Shown: positions 1 to 6,302, counted from the first letter of the stretch. The stretch is DNA of 8,770 nucleotides from Gammaproteobacteria bacterium (GCA_011322575.1 DRMK01000163.1:1-8770); one strand, 5' to 3'. Numbers and translations: made by a program. The notes: generated from the sequence alone by a model not told the origin.

Positions 1-493
1 CACCATCCAGCTGGATTTCTCCATGCCGGGACGGCTCGACGCCTCCTACATCGCGGAGGATGGCAGCCGCCGCGTACCGGTGATGCTGCACCGGGCAATC
101 CTCGGCTCCCTGGAGCGGTTCATCGGGATTCTCATCGAACACCATGCAGGGGCGTTCCCGGTCTGGCTGGCTCCGGTCCAGGCGGTGGTGATGAACATCA
201 CCGACCGGCAGGCGGACTACGCAAGGGGAGTGGAGGAGAGCCTGAAAAAGCGGGGTTTTCGGGTGGTTTCGGACTTGAGAAATGAGAAGATCGGCTTTAA
301 AATCCGCGAACACACTATCCGCAAGGTCCCGTACCTGCTGGTGGCGGGTGATCGGGAGGTGGAGTCTGGTTCTGTGGCCGTGCGCACGCGAACCGGCGAG
401 GATCTCGGCAGCATGCCCCTCGAGGCATTCGCCGGGGGGCTCGCCGATACCATCGCAAGCCGCGGTCGTTCTGTTTTGGAAGGAGTAAAATAA
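1..493 (+). CDS. thrS: threonyl-tRNA synthetase, C-terminal part (5' end outside window)
   Basis: Class II synthetase that charges tRNA-Thr in the cytoplasm. Only the last 163 residues are present; the first full codon is at position 2, so the gene enters from upstream. Seen: the end of the catalytic core with class II motif 3 (HRAILGSLERFIGIL, about codons 29-43), the linker FPVWLAPVQ, then the C-terminal anticodon-binding domain with the conserved run DLRNEKIGFKIREHT and the segment VESGSVAVRTRTGEDLGSM. These match E. coli ThrRS closely from memory. The TAA stop (491-493) overlaps the first base of the infC start codon, and the infC Shine-Dalgarno lies inside the last thrS codons, so the two genes are probably translationally coupled. 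The catalytic zinc site, editing domain and any autoregulatory operator lie upstream of the window and cannot be judged. Confidence 0.97.
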   Translation, partial: TIQLDFSMPGRLDASYIAEDGSRRVPVMLHRAILGSLERFIGILIEHHAGAFPVWLAPVQAVVMNITDRQADYARGVEESLKKRGFRVVSDLRNEKIGFKIREHTIRKVPYLLVAGDREVESGSVAVRTRTGEDLGSMPLEAFAGGLADTIASRGRSVLEGVK

Positions 494-495
494 TC
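478..495 (+). promoter_or_regulatory. infC ribosome binding site and rare ATC start
   Basis: The run GGAAGGAG (478-485) is a strong Shine-Dalgarno, followed seven bases later by ATC (493-495). It lies in the last codons of thrS, and the thrS TAA shares base 493 with the ATC. By analogy with the E. coli infC AUU start, this is the likely site where IF3 represses its own translation. The site decides the infC start: no ATG, GTG or TTG in the right frame is placed correctly. Confidence 0.75.
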
Positions 496-1017
496 GCTGC
501 TGGAAAAGAGAAGCAGGTCCGTATAAACGAAGATATTACGGCACCCGAGGTGCGACTCATCGAACAGAATGGGGAGCAGGTAGGCATCGTTCCGCTGGAG
601 GAGGCGCTGCAGAGGGCTTACAACGAGGACATGGACCTGGTGGAGGTGTCCCCCACCGCCAAACCGCCCGTCTGCCGCATCATGGACTATGGCAAGTACC
701 TGTTCGAGGAGCGCAAGAAGCGGCAGATTGCCAGGAAGAAACAGAAGCAGATCCAGGTCAAGGAGGTGAAGTTTCGTCCCGGGACCGAGGAGGGGGACTA
801 TCAGATCAAGCTGCGTAATCTGGTCCGCTTCCTGGGGGAGGGCAACAAGGCCAAGGTGACGTTGCGTTTCCGGGGGCGTGAGATGGCTCATCAGGAGCTG
901 GGCCGCGATCTGCTGAAACGGGTCGAGCAGGATCTGGCGGAGCTGGGTACGGTGGAGCAGTTCCCCAAGATGGAGGGGCGGCAGATGGTGATGGTCATCG
1001 CCCCCAAGAGAAAGTAG
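493..1017 (+). CDS. infC: translation initiation factor IF-3, non-canonical AUC start
   Basis: IF3 binds the 30S subunit, blocks premature 50S joining and checks start-codon/initiator-tRNA pairing. The reading frame has no ATG near its beginning. The first GTG is at 550, but in-frame sequence upstream of it still encodes the conserved IF3 N-terminus (KEKQVRINEDITAPEVRLIE). Extending back gives an ATC codon at 493-495, seven bases after the Shine-Dalgarno GGAG (482-485), and a protein of 174 residues; E. coli IF3 has 180. ATA at 490-492 is the alternative but sits only four bases from the GGAG. Domains seen: N-domain ending near VCRIMDYGKYLFEE, a lysine-rich linker (RKKRQIARKKQKQ), and a C-domain with VKEVKFRPGTEEGDYQIK and VTLRFRGREMAH. 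Rare AUU/AUC/AUA starts on infC are a known means of autoregulation, because IF3 rejects such starts; that this holds here is inferred. Confidence 0.95.
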   Translation: MAAGKEKQVRINEDITAPEVRLIEQNGEQVGIVPLEEALQRAYNEDMDLVEVSPTAKPPVCRIMDYGKYLFEERKKRQIARKKQKQIQVKEVKFRPGTEEGDYQIKLRNLVRFLGEGNKAKVTLRFRGREMAHQELGRDLLKRVEQDLAELGTVEQFPKMEGRQMVMVIAPKRK

Positions 1018-1160
1018 CACCTTGACGGAGTACTAGTGGTGCTCGGCTGCCGGCGCAGGCTTGCAGCCTCGGGAGGGTGCAGCGTGGTTTGCAAACCGGC
1101 ACGGTGCCGGTACCCGTTCACCCGTTTGGATAGGTAGCATCAAGTTCGGAGTATCCATAG
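1018..1160 (+). promoter_or_regulatory. structured infC-rpmI leader, candidate L20 translational operator
   Basis: This 143-base gap has several self-complementary elements. Seen: AGGCT-TGC-AGCCT (1057-1069); the 12-bp palindrome GGTTTGCAAACC (1086-1097); and an 8-bp inverted repeat ACCGGCAC-G-GTGCCGGT (1095-1111) that shares three bases with the palindrome, so the two cannot form together. TGGATA (1127-1132) is complementary to TATCCA (1152-1157), which would place the rpmI Shine-Dalgarno GGAG (1148-1151) in a 19-base loop. In E. coli, L20 represses rpmI-rplT by binding a structured leader at this position. That this leader does the same is inference; I could not fold it or match it to the 23S rRNA L20 site. 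Confidence 0.4.
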
Positions 1161-1358
1161 ATGCCCAAGATGAAAAGCAACAGCGGCGCGGCCAAGCGCT
1201 TCAGGATCGCCGCATCGGGGCGGGTCAAGCGTGCCCAATCGCACCGCCGCCACATCCTCACCAAGAAGAGCACCAAGCGCAAGCGCCAGCTGCGCTCCCC
1301 CGCCGCGGTGCATGCGGCGGACAGCGCCCTGGTAAAACGCATGCTGCCCTACAGCTGA
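1161..1358 (+). CDS. rpmI: 50S ribosomal protein L35
   Basis: Small basic protein of the large ribosomal subunit. It has 65 residues, the usual length for L35, with the typical start MPKMKSNSGAAKRF and the family's lysine/arginine-rich middle (HILTKKSTKRKRQLR) and conserved end (VKRMLPY). The ATG at 1161 has a GGAG (1148-1151) nine bases upstream. It sits between infC and rplT as in most Gammaproteobacteria and is probably co-translated with rplT, whose start follows 15 bases after the stop. Regulation by L20 through the structured leader upstream is likely by analogy with E. coli. Confidence 0.97.
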   Translation: MPKMKSNSGAAKRFRIAASGRVKRAQSHRRHILTKKSTKRKRQLRSPAAVHAADSALVKRMLPYS

Positions 1359-1373
1359 GTGAGGTAAACCGAT

Positions 1374-1733
1374 ATGCCAAGAGTAAAACGCGGAGTGACG
1401 GCGCGCGCCCGTCACAAGAAGGTCATCAAGCAGGCCAAGGGATACTCCGGCCGCCGCAAGAACGTCTACCGGGTCGCCAAGCAGGCGGTAACCAGGGCGG
1501 GGCAATATGCCTACCGTGACCGGCGCCAGCGCAAGCGCCAGTTCCGCGCCCTCTGGATCGTGCGCATCAACGCCGCGGCGCGCGAGTGCGGTCTCTCGTA
1601 CAGCCGCCTGATGAACGGGCTGAAGAAGGCGCAGATCGAGGTGGATCGCAAGGTGCTGGCCGACCTGGCGGTTACCGACATGGTGGCCTTTTCCGCCTTG
1701 GCGGAAAAGGCCAAGAGCAGCCTGGCTGCCTGA
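1374..1733 (+). CDS. rplT: 50S ribosomal protein L20
   Basis: rRNA-binding protein needed early in 50S assembly. It has 119 residues, close to the usual 118. Seen: the N-terminal MPRVKRGVTARARHKKVIKQAKGY, the run GQYAYRDRRQRKRQFRALWI, and the C-terminal globular part (CGLSYSRLMNGLKKA, then MVAFSALAEKAKSSL). GAGG (1361-1364) lies nine bases before the ATG. In E. coli L20 also acts as the translational repressor of rpmI-rplT. The last codons contain a perfect 14-bp inverted repeat (1684-1713) that falls on family-conserved residues (FSALAEKA) yet is fully self-complementary. A 130-base gap separates the gene from pheS. Confidence 0.97.
   Translation: MPRVKRGVTARARHKKVIKQAKGYSGRRKNVYRVAKQAVTRAGQYAYRDRRQRKRQFRALWIVRINAAARECGLSYSRLMNGLKKAQIEVDRKVLADLAVTDMVAFSALAEKAKSSLAA
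1684..1713 (+). repeat. perfect 14-bp inverted repeat inside the 3' end of rplT
   Basis: TGGCCTTTTCCGCC (1684-1697), two bases (TT), then its exact reverse complement GGCGGAAAAGGCCA (1700-1713). As RNA this is a long, uninterrupted stem with a tight loop. It lies wholly inside the rplT coding sequence, ending 17 bases before the TGA. No T-run follows, so it is not a canonical intrinsic terminator. It could stabilise or process the message, or reduce read-through into pheST; the role is unknown. Confidence 0.85.
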
Positions 1734-1863
1734 GGCACACCCTTGCCGCCCTCTCCAGCCTGCGGCGCCGGTTGGGGGTGGCGGCTCTTCCCCGTGACGG
1801 CTGGTACCGCCGGCCTTTACCCATCCTGCCCGACGGAACCCCGGTCTCAGGAGAGAGAGCAGA
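1734..1863 (+). other. rplT-pheS intergenic leader, no leader peptide recognised
   Basis: This 130-base GC-rich gap is where E. coli has the pheM leader peptide and attenuator. Here I find no short ORF rich in Phe codons and no hairpin followed by a T-run. Weak pairings exist, for example CCAGCC near 1756 with GGTTGG near 1771, and the GGTACC palindrome near 1803. The Shine-Dalgarno AGGAG (1849-1853) of pheS is at the end. No internal promoter stands out. Confidence 0.5.
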
Positions 1864-2880
1864 GTGCATGATCTGAACAGTCTCGTGGAGCAGGCCGGGC
1901 AGGAGATCACTGCCGCTGCGGATCTGGAGGCGCTGGAGCGCCTGCGGGTCTCCTATCTGGGCAGGAAGGGATCCCTCACCGCCCGGATGAAGCAGCTCGG
2001 CAAGCTGCCACCGGATGAGCGTCCCGCGGCGGGGGAAGCCATCAACCGGGCCCGGCGGCGGTTGCAGGAGGCGCTGGAGAAGCGCCGCCTGCAGCTGCAG
2101 GAGCAGGAGCTGCAGGCCAGTATTGCCGCTGAAACCGTTGATGTCACCCTGCCGGGGCGGGGGCAGGGGACGGGCGGCATCCATCCCGTCACCCGCACCC
2201 TGGAGCGGATCGAGGCACTGTTCGCCAGCCTGGGGTTCGAGGTGGCGGAGGGGCCCGAGATCGAGGATGACTACCACAACTTCGCCGCCCTCAACATTCC
2301 CGATTCCCACCCGGCGCGCGCCATGCACGACACCTTCTACTTCGACAGCCATACCGTGCTGCGCACCCACACATCGCCGGTACAGATCCGGGTGATGGAG
2401 CAGCGCGAGCCGCCGCTGCGCATCATCGCGCCGGGCAGGGTCTATCGCTGCGACTCGGATCTCACCCACACCCCCATGTTTCACCAGGTGGAAGGGTTCA
2501 TGGTGGACGAACGGGTCAACTTCGCCGGGCTGAAGGGGGTGCTGGACGATTTTCTGCGCAACTTCTTCGAACAGGAGCTGGCGGTGCGCTTTCGCCCCTC
2601 CTACTTTCCCTTTACCGAACCATCCGCCGAAGCGGACATCCAGTGCGTGATATGCGGCGGCGATGGCTGCCGGGTCTGCAGCCACACCGGCTGGCTGGAG
2701 GTGCTGGGGTGCGGCATGATCCACCCCAATGTATTCCGCGCCACCGGGGTGGACAGCGAACGCTACACCGGCTTTGCGTTCGGCATGGGGGTGGAGCGTC
2801 TCGCCATGCTGCGTTACGGCGTGAACGACCTGCGCCTGTTCTTTGAAAACGACCTGCGCTTTCTGCGGCAGTTCAACTAG
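1864..2880 (+). CDS. pheS: phenylalanyl-tRNA synthetase alpha subunit
   Basis: Catalytic subunit of the (alpha-beta)2 synthetase that charges tRNA-Phe. It has 338 residues against 327 in E. coli. The start is GTG at 1864, ten bases after AGGAG; the ATG at 1868 is out of frame. Seen: an N-terminal helical region (about 1-100) that binds tRNA, then the class II core with GPEIEDDYHNF, motif 2 (HTPMFHQVEG, residues 202-211), RFRPSYFPFTEPSAE, and motif 3 (GFAFGMGVERLAMLRYG from residue 303), ending FFENDLRFLRQF. The extra length includes an insert with four cysteines, C261-X2-C264-X4-C269-X2-C272, just before WLEVLGCGM. E. coli lacks it, but it occurs in PheS of various other bacteria and probably binds a metal. 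pheT begins 12 bases after the stop. Confidence 0.97.
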   Translation: MHDLNSLVEQAGQEITAAADLEALERLRVSYLGRKGSLTARMKQLGKLPPDERPAAGEAINRARRRLQEALEKRRLQLQEQELQASIAAETVDVTLPGRGQGTGGIHPVTRTLERIEALFASLGFEVAEGPEIEDDYHNFAALNIPDSHPARAMHDTFYFDSHTVLRTHTSPVQIRVMEQREPPLRIIAPGRVYRCDSDLTHTPMFHQVEGFMVDERVNFAGLKGVLDDFLRNFFEQELAVRFRPSYFPFTEPSAEADIQCVICGGDGCRVCSHTGWLEVLGCGMIHPNVFRATGVDSERYTGFAFGMGVERLAMLRYGVNDLRLFFENDLRFLRQFN

Positions 2881-2891
2881 GTGGCGGGCGG

Positions 2892-5258
2892 ATGAGGTTC
2901 AGCGAACGATGGTTGCGTGAGTGGGTCGATCCCGGCATCGACACCGCGCAACTGTGCGAACAGCTTACCATGGCCGGGCTGGAGGTGGACGGCGCCGAGC
3001 CGGTGGCCGGCGGCTTCAGCGGCGTGGTGGTGGGAGAGATCGTGTCGGCGGAGCGCCATCCGGATGCGGACAAACTGCAGGTCTGCCGGGTGGATGTGGC
3101 GCAGCCGGAACCGCTGCAGATTGTCTGCGGGGCCGCCAACGCGCGCGCCGGGATCAGGGTGGCGGTGGCGCTGGTGGGCGCCGGGTTGCCCGGCGGACTC
3201 ACGATCAAAAAGGCCAGGCTGCGCGGCGTCTCCTCCTCCGGCATGCTCTGTTCCGCCAGGGAGCTGGGGCTTGCCGAAGAGGCGGAGGGGTTGCTGGAGC
3301 TTCCCGCCGATGCGCCTGTGGGGCGGGATCTGCGCGAGTATATGGAGCTGGAGGATGTTGCCATAGAGCTGGGCCTGACCCCCAACAGGGGAGACTGCAT
3401 GAGCGTGGCCGGGGTGGCCCGCGAGGTGGCGGCGCTGAACCGCCTGCCGTTGCGGAAGCCGTCCATACGGTCGGTTGCGGCCCGCTGCGGGGACAGCGTG
3501 GCGGTGGATGTTGGGGCAAGCGATCTCTGTCCGCGCTACCTGGGGCGGGTGATCCGCAATCTCGATCCCGGCGCGGAGACCCCCCTCTGGATGCGCGAGC
3601 GGCTACGGCGCAGCGGGTTGCGTTCGCTGGGGGCGCTGGTGGATGTCACCAACTACGTGATGCTGGAGCTGGGGCAGCCGATGCACGCCTTCGATCTGGA
3701 GAGGCTGAGCGGCGGGATCCAGGTGCGCCGCGCCCGCTCCGGAGAGGAGCTGGAGCTGCTGGACGGGCAACAGATCCGGCTGCGCCAGGAGTCGCTGGTG
3801 ATAGCGGACGGGAGTGGACCCGTGGCGCTGGCCGGCATCATGGGGGGCGCGGCCACCGCGGTTGGCCCCGGCAGCCGCCACATACTCCTGGAGAGCGCAT
3901 TCTTCACCCCGGAAGCGCTGGCCGGGCAGGCGCGTGGCTACGGTCTGCATACCGACTCCTCCCAGCGCTTCGAGCGGGGGGTGGATCCCGGACTGCAGGC
4001 GGAGGCCATGGAGCGGGCCACGGCGCTGCTCCTGGAGATCGCCGGCGGCGACCCCGGGCCGGTGGTGGATGTCACCGATGAGGATCGGCTGCCCACCGCT
4101 CCCGCCATCCGGCTGCGCCGCACCCGGATCTCCCGGGTGCTGGGGAGCGCGATCCCCGACGGGGAGGTCCGGGAGATCCTGACCCGTCTGGGGATGGAGG
4201 TGCTGCCGCTGGATGAGGGGTGGAGGGTGACACCTCCTGGTTACCGTTTCGACATCGCCATCGAGGCGGATCTCATCGAGGAGCTGGCGCGCATCCACGG
4301 TTACGGGGAGCTGCCCGGCATCAGGCCGGTGGCCGCGCTGGCCATGCGCGCCCGGCGCGAGTCCCGGCGGCCTCTGCAGCAGCTGCGCTGCGCCCTCGTC
4401 CAGCGCGACTACCAGGAGGCGATCACCTACAGCTTCGTGGATCCGGGGATTCAGCGAATGCTCGATCCGGAGCGCGAGGCGGTGGCGCTGGCCAACCCCA
4501 TATCGTCCGACATGGCGGTGATGCGCACCACCCTCTGGGCCGGGCTGCTACCCGCGCTGGCCTACAATCTCAACCGGCAGCAGGGGAGGGTGCGGCTGTT
4601 CGAGACCGGCCTGCGCTTCATCCGCAGTGGTGGCGAGGTGCAGCAGGAGCAGATGCTGGCGGGGGTGGCCTGCGGAGCGTCGCTTCCAGAGCAGTGGGGC
4701 GGGGAGCGGCGTGACGTGGATCTTTTCGATCTCAAGGGGGACGTGGAGGCCCTCGCGGGGGGATTGCCGCTGCGTTTCCAGGCCCGGGAACACCCGGCGC
4801 TGCATCCGGGACAGAGCGCCGCCATCCAGCTGCGCGGGGAGGCCGTCGGCTGGCTGGGAGTGCTGCACCCCGCGCTGCAGCGAAGGCTGGATCTGTCACG
4901 CCGGGTGGTCCTGTTCGAGCTGCGGCTGGCGCCCCTCCTGGAGCATCCGGTTCCCGGTTTTCGGGAGATCTCCCGATACCCGGCGATACGCCGCGACCTG
5001 GCCATCGTGGTCGATGAGGAGGTTCCAGCGGCGGAGGTTCTGGACTGTATTCGCAACATAGGTTCGGAACTGTTGCAGGAGATTCGATTATTTGATACAT
5101 ATCAAGGCAAAGGTGTTGATTCTGGTCGCAAAAGCCTTGCATTAGGGTTGACCTTGCAGCATTATTCACGCACTCTTGAGGACGAAGAGGTCGATAGTTT
5201 CATCCAGCGCGTGGTGGATGCGGTAGCGCGGAATCTTGGGGGTACACTGAGAGAATAA
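2892..5258 (+). CDS. pheT: phenylalanyl-tRNA synthetase beta subunit
   Basis: Partner of PheS; the beta subunit recognises tRNA-Phe and edits mischarged tyrosine. It has 788 residues (E. coli 795). Domains seen: an N-terminal EMAPII/OB-fold tRNA-binding domain (about 39-150; VVVGEIVSAERHPDADKLQ ... ARLRGVSSSGML); the B3/B4 editing domain (about 210-390; LVDVTNYVMLELGQPMHAFD); B5 (about 400-475; DLIEELARIHGYGELP at its end); the inactive synthetase-like core; and the C-terminal ferredoxin-like anticodon-binding domain from about 689 (FREISRYPAIRRDLAIVVD). The ATG follows pheS closely with only a weak GGCGGGCGG upstream, so translational coupling to pheS is likely. Codon use is strongly GC-rich until about codon 728, then turns AT-rich with rare Leu, Ser and Thr codons (5081-5170). 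That fits a regulatory sequence embedded in the coding region ahead of ihfA. Confidence 0.97.
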   Translation: MRFSERWLREWVDPGIDTAQLCEQLTMAGLEVDGAEPVAGGFSGVVVGEIVSAERHPDADKLQVCRVDVAQPEPLQIVCGAANARAGIRVAVALVGAGLPGGLTIKKARLRGVSSSGMLCSARELGLAEEAEGLLELPADAPVGRDLREYMELEDVAIELGLTPNRGDCMSVAGVAREVAALNRLPLRKPSIRSVAARCGDSVAVDVGASDLCPRYLGRVIRNLDPGAETPLWMRERLRRSGLRSLGALVDVTNYVMLELGQPMHAFDLERLSGGIQVRRARSGEELELLDGQQIRLRQESLVIADGSGPVALAGIMGGAATAVGPGSRHILLESAFFTPEALAGQARGYGLHTDSSQRFERGVDPGLQAEAMERATALLLEIAGGDPGPVVDVTDEDRLPTAPAIRLRRTRISRVLGSAIPDGEVREILTRLGMEVLPLDEGWRVTPPGYRFDIAIEADLIEELARIHGYGELPGIRPVAALAMRARRESRRPLQQLRCALVQRDYQEAITYSFVDPGIQRMLDPEREAVALANPISSDMAVMRTTLWAGLLPALAYNLNRQQGRVRLFETGLRFIRSGGEVQQEQMLAGVACGASLPEQWGGERRDVDLFDLKGDVEALAGGLPLRFQAREHPALHPGQSAAIQLRGEAVGWLGVLHPALQRRLDLSRRVVLFELRLAPLLEHPVPGFREISRYPAIRRDLAIVVDEEVPAAEVLDCIRNIGSELLQEIRLFDTYQGKGVDSGRKSLALGLTLQHYSRTLEDEEVDSFIQRVVDAVARNLGGTLRE
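5081..5170 (+). promoter_or_regulatory. AT-shifted 3' end of pheT with candidate IHF sites for ihfA control
   Basis: This coding stretch is far richer in A/T than the rest of pheT. Two segments fit the reverse of the IHF consensus (YAANNNNTTGATW) with one mismatch each: CGATTATTTGATA at 5085-5097 and AAAGGTGTTGATT at 5109-5121. Possible -35 elements (TTGATT at 5116, TTGACC at 5148) are present, but I find no convincing -10 at the right spacing. In E. coli, ihfA has its own promoter inside pheT that is repressed by IHF. The same arrangement here is inferred from position, composition and these sites. Confidence 0.4.
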
Positions 5259-5260
5259 TC

Positions 5261-5557
5261 ATGGCATTGACGAAAGCTGCAATTGCGGAGCATCTGTATG
5301 AGGAGTTGGGCCTGAACAAGCGGGAGGCCAAAGAGGTCGTCGAGATGTTTTTCGAGGAGATTCGTTGCGCCCTGGAGCAGGGGCACCAGGTCAAGCTGTC
5401 CGGTTTCGGCAACTTCGATCTGCGCGAGAAGCGGGAGCGTCCCGGGCGCAACCCCAAGACCGGAGAGGAGATCCCCATCACGGCGCGGCGGGTGGTGGTG
5501 TTCCGTCCCGGCCACAAACTGAAGGCCAAGGTCGAGACCTATGCTGGAACCGAGTAA
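5261..5557 (+). CDS. ihfA: integration host factor alpha subunit
   Basis: DNA-bending nucleoid protein acting as a heterodimer with IhfB in transcription, recombination and replication. It has 98 residues, nearly the E. coli length. Seen: the MALTKA N-terminus, dimerising helices (LGLNKREAKEVVEMFFEEIR), VKLSGFGNF, and the beta-arm RPGRNPKTGEEIPI (from R60), which carries the intercalating proline at residue 65, followed by RRVVVFRPG. The pattern GRNPKTGEEIPITARRVV indicates alpha rather than beta IHF or HU. The ATG lies two bases after the pheT stop and has only a weak GAGAG-type ribosome site, so coupling to pheT or use of its own promoter in pheT is likely. Confidence 0.96.
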   Translation: MALTKAAIAEHLYEELGLNKREAKEVVEMFFEEIRCALEQGHQVKLSGFGNFDLREKRERPGRNPKTGEEIPITARRVVVFRPGHKLKAKVETYAGTE

Positions 5558-5897
5558 CAACAACGAGCTGCCTCCCATTCCGGCCAAGCGCTACTTCACC
5601 ATCGGCGAGGTGGCGGAGCTGTGCGCGGTCAAGCCGCACGTCCTGCGTTACTGGGAGCAGGAGTTTCCGCAGCTCAAGCCGGTCAAGCGGCGCGGCAACC
5701 GGCGCTACTACCAGCATCAGGATGTGCTGATGATTCGTCAGATCAGAACCCTGCTCTATGAGGACGGCTTCACTATCGGGGGGGCGCGGCAGCGGCTCTC
5801 CGGCCAGCAGGACGACGACAGCAGCGCCTTCAAGAGACATCTGGTGCGCCAGCTCCGGAGCGAGCTGGAAGAGGTGCTGGCGATTCTCAAGTCATAA
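5541..5897 (+). CDS. MerR-family DNA-binding regulator (ihfA-linked type)
   Basis: A 118-residue protein with an N-terminal MerR-type winged helix-turn-helix (about residues 18-86). The helix YFTIGEVAELCAVKPHVLRYWEQEF is followed by the wing KPVKRRGNRRYY and HQDVLMIRQIRTLLYEDGFTI. A short C-terminal helix (about 97-117) probably dimerises. There are no cysteines suited to metal sensing and no ligand-binding domain, so its signal is unknown. The ATG is inside ihfA, overlapping its last 17 bases in another frame, with AAGG nine bases upstream; this implies coupled expression. A small MerR protein directly after ihfA is a recurring arrangement in Gammaproteobacteria, but I know of no firm function or gene symbol. 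Confidence 0.9.
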   Translation: MLEPSNNNELPPIPAKRYFTIGEVAELCAVKPHVLRYWEQEFPQLKPVKRRGNRRYYQHQDVLMIRQIRTLLYEDGFTIGGARQRLSGQQDDDSSAFKRHLVRQLRSELEEVLAILKS

Positions 5898-5915
5898 TAC
5901 CTGCCGACGGCTGTT

Positions 5916-5934
5916 CTCCACCGGCCAGGTGGGG
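5916..5934 (+). other. short hairpin after the merR-type gene
   Basis: CTCCACC (5916-5922), five-base loop, GGTGGGG (5928-5934): a seven-pair stem with one G-U pair. It lies 18 bases after the stop codon. There is no T-run, so it is at best a weak terminator or a 3' end stabiliser. It abuts the putative tRNA -10 element. Confidence 0.3.
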
Positions 5935-5947
5935 TATCATACGCTCC
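5935..5947 (+). promoter_or_regulatory. candidate tRNA-Pro promoter -10 with GC-rich discriminator
   Basis: TATCAT (5935-5940) matches TATAAT at five of six positions and is followed by ACGCTCCCC, a GC-rich discriminator of the sort seen on stringently controlled stable-RNA promoters. Transcription would begin near 5947, giving a leader of about 55 bases to the tRNA. No good -35 is visible 16-18 bases upstream, which lowers confidence. Confidence 0.35.
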
Positions 5948-6001
5948 CCGGATCGGCCGGCGGGGCGGTGCGGGGGGTCAACATCCATCCAGTTCTGACA
6001 T

Positions 6002-6079
<78 letters not shown>

Positions 6080-6106
6080 TCACTCCCGGCTTGGCAACTA
6101 GAAGGC

Positions 6107-6140
6107 ACTCAACAACCACCAGCTAAGCTGGTTGTTGAGT
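6107..6140 (+). terminator. strong hairpin downstream of tRNA-Pro, possible transcript end
   Basis: ACTCAACAACCA (6107-6118) and TGGTTGTTGAGT (6129-6140) are perfect reverse complements. The inner bases CCAGC-TAA-GCTGG allow the stem to extend with a three-base bulge. It starts 28 bases after the tRNA CCA. No T-run follows on either strand, so it may mark the tRNA transcript's 3' end by a non-canonical route or be a remnant inverted repeat. The structure is clear; the function is uncertain. Confidence 0.4.
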
Positions 6141-6200
6141 AACTGCTAATCCGGCAACCAAACATTTGCACCTTCAGCCATCCCGCCGCCGGCCACCAGA

Positions 6201-6229
6201 TTGACGAACACCTGGCCGTCTGCTATTCG
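6201..6229 (+). promoter_or_regulatory. sigma70-like promoter for the downstream operon
   Basis: TTGACG (6201-6206, five of six match to the -35 consensus), a 17-base spacer, then TATTCG (6224-6229) preceded by TGC, an extended -10. Transcription would begin near 6236, about 67 bases before the ATG at 6303. This is the best promoter-like element between the tRNA and the 6303 gene and probably drives that gene and those after it. The -10 is only three of six, so it leans on the TG extension. Confidence 0.5.
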
Positions 6230-6302
6230 TTAGGTAGTCTCCAGGGGGAGCCATTTCCGGTGACCCCACCCTTACCTTGCCTGACCGATGGAGGGCGCAA
6301 CC

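Noticed and set aside
217..1020. 267-codon open frame on the - strand across thrS end and infC
   Set aside because: Antisense to two certain genes; its His/Leu-rich product is what GC-rich codon bias gives in the opposite frame. No ribosome site or domain seen.
1022..1050. TTGACG at 1022 as a -35 element for an rpmI promoter
   Set aside because: The sequence at -10 spacing is GC-rich (GGCTGC region) with no match to TATAAT.
1734..1863. pheM-like leader peptide and attenuator before pheS
   Set aside because: No short ORF with clustered Phe codons and no hairpin followed by T residues could be found.
1672..2724. 350-codon open frame on the - strand over pheS
   Set aside because: Shadow of pheS in a GC-rich genome; low-complexity product with no recognisable motif.
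2921..4081. 386-codon open frame on the + strand inside pheT, different frame
   Set aside because: Gly/Arg/Ala-rich shadow of the pheT frame, which is strongly supported by its domains.
6288..6302. ATG at 6288 as the start of the coiled-coil gene
   Set aside because: It would place the start inside the ribosome binding site GGAGGG that properly serves ATG 6303.
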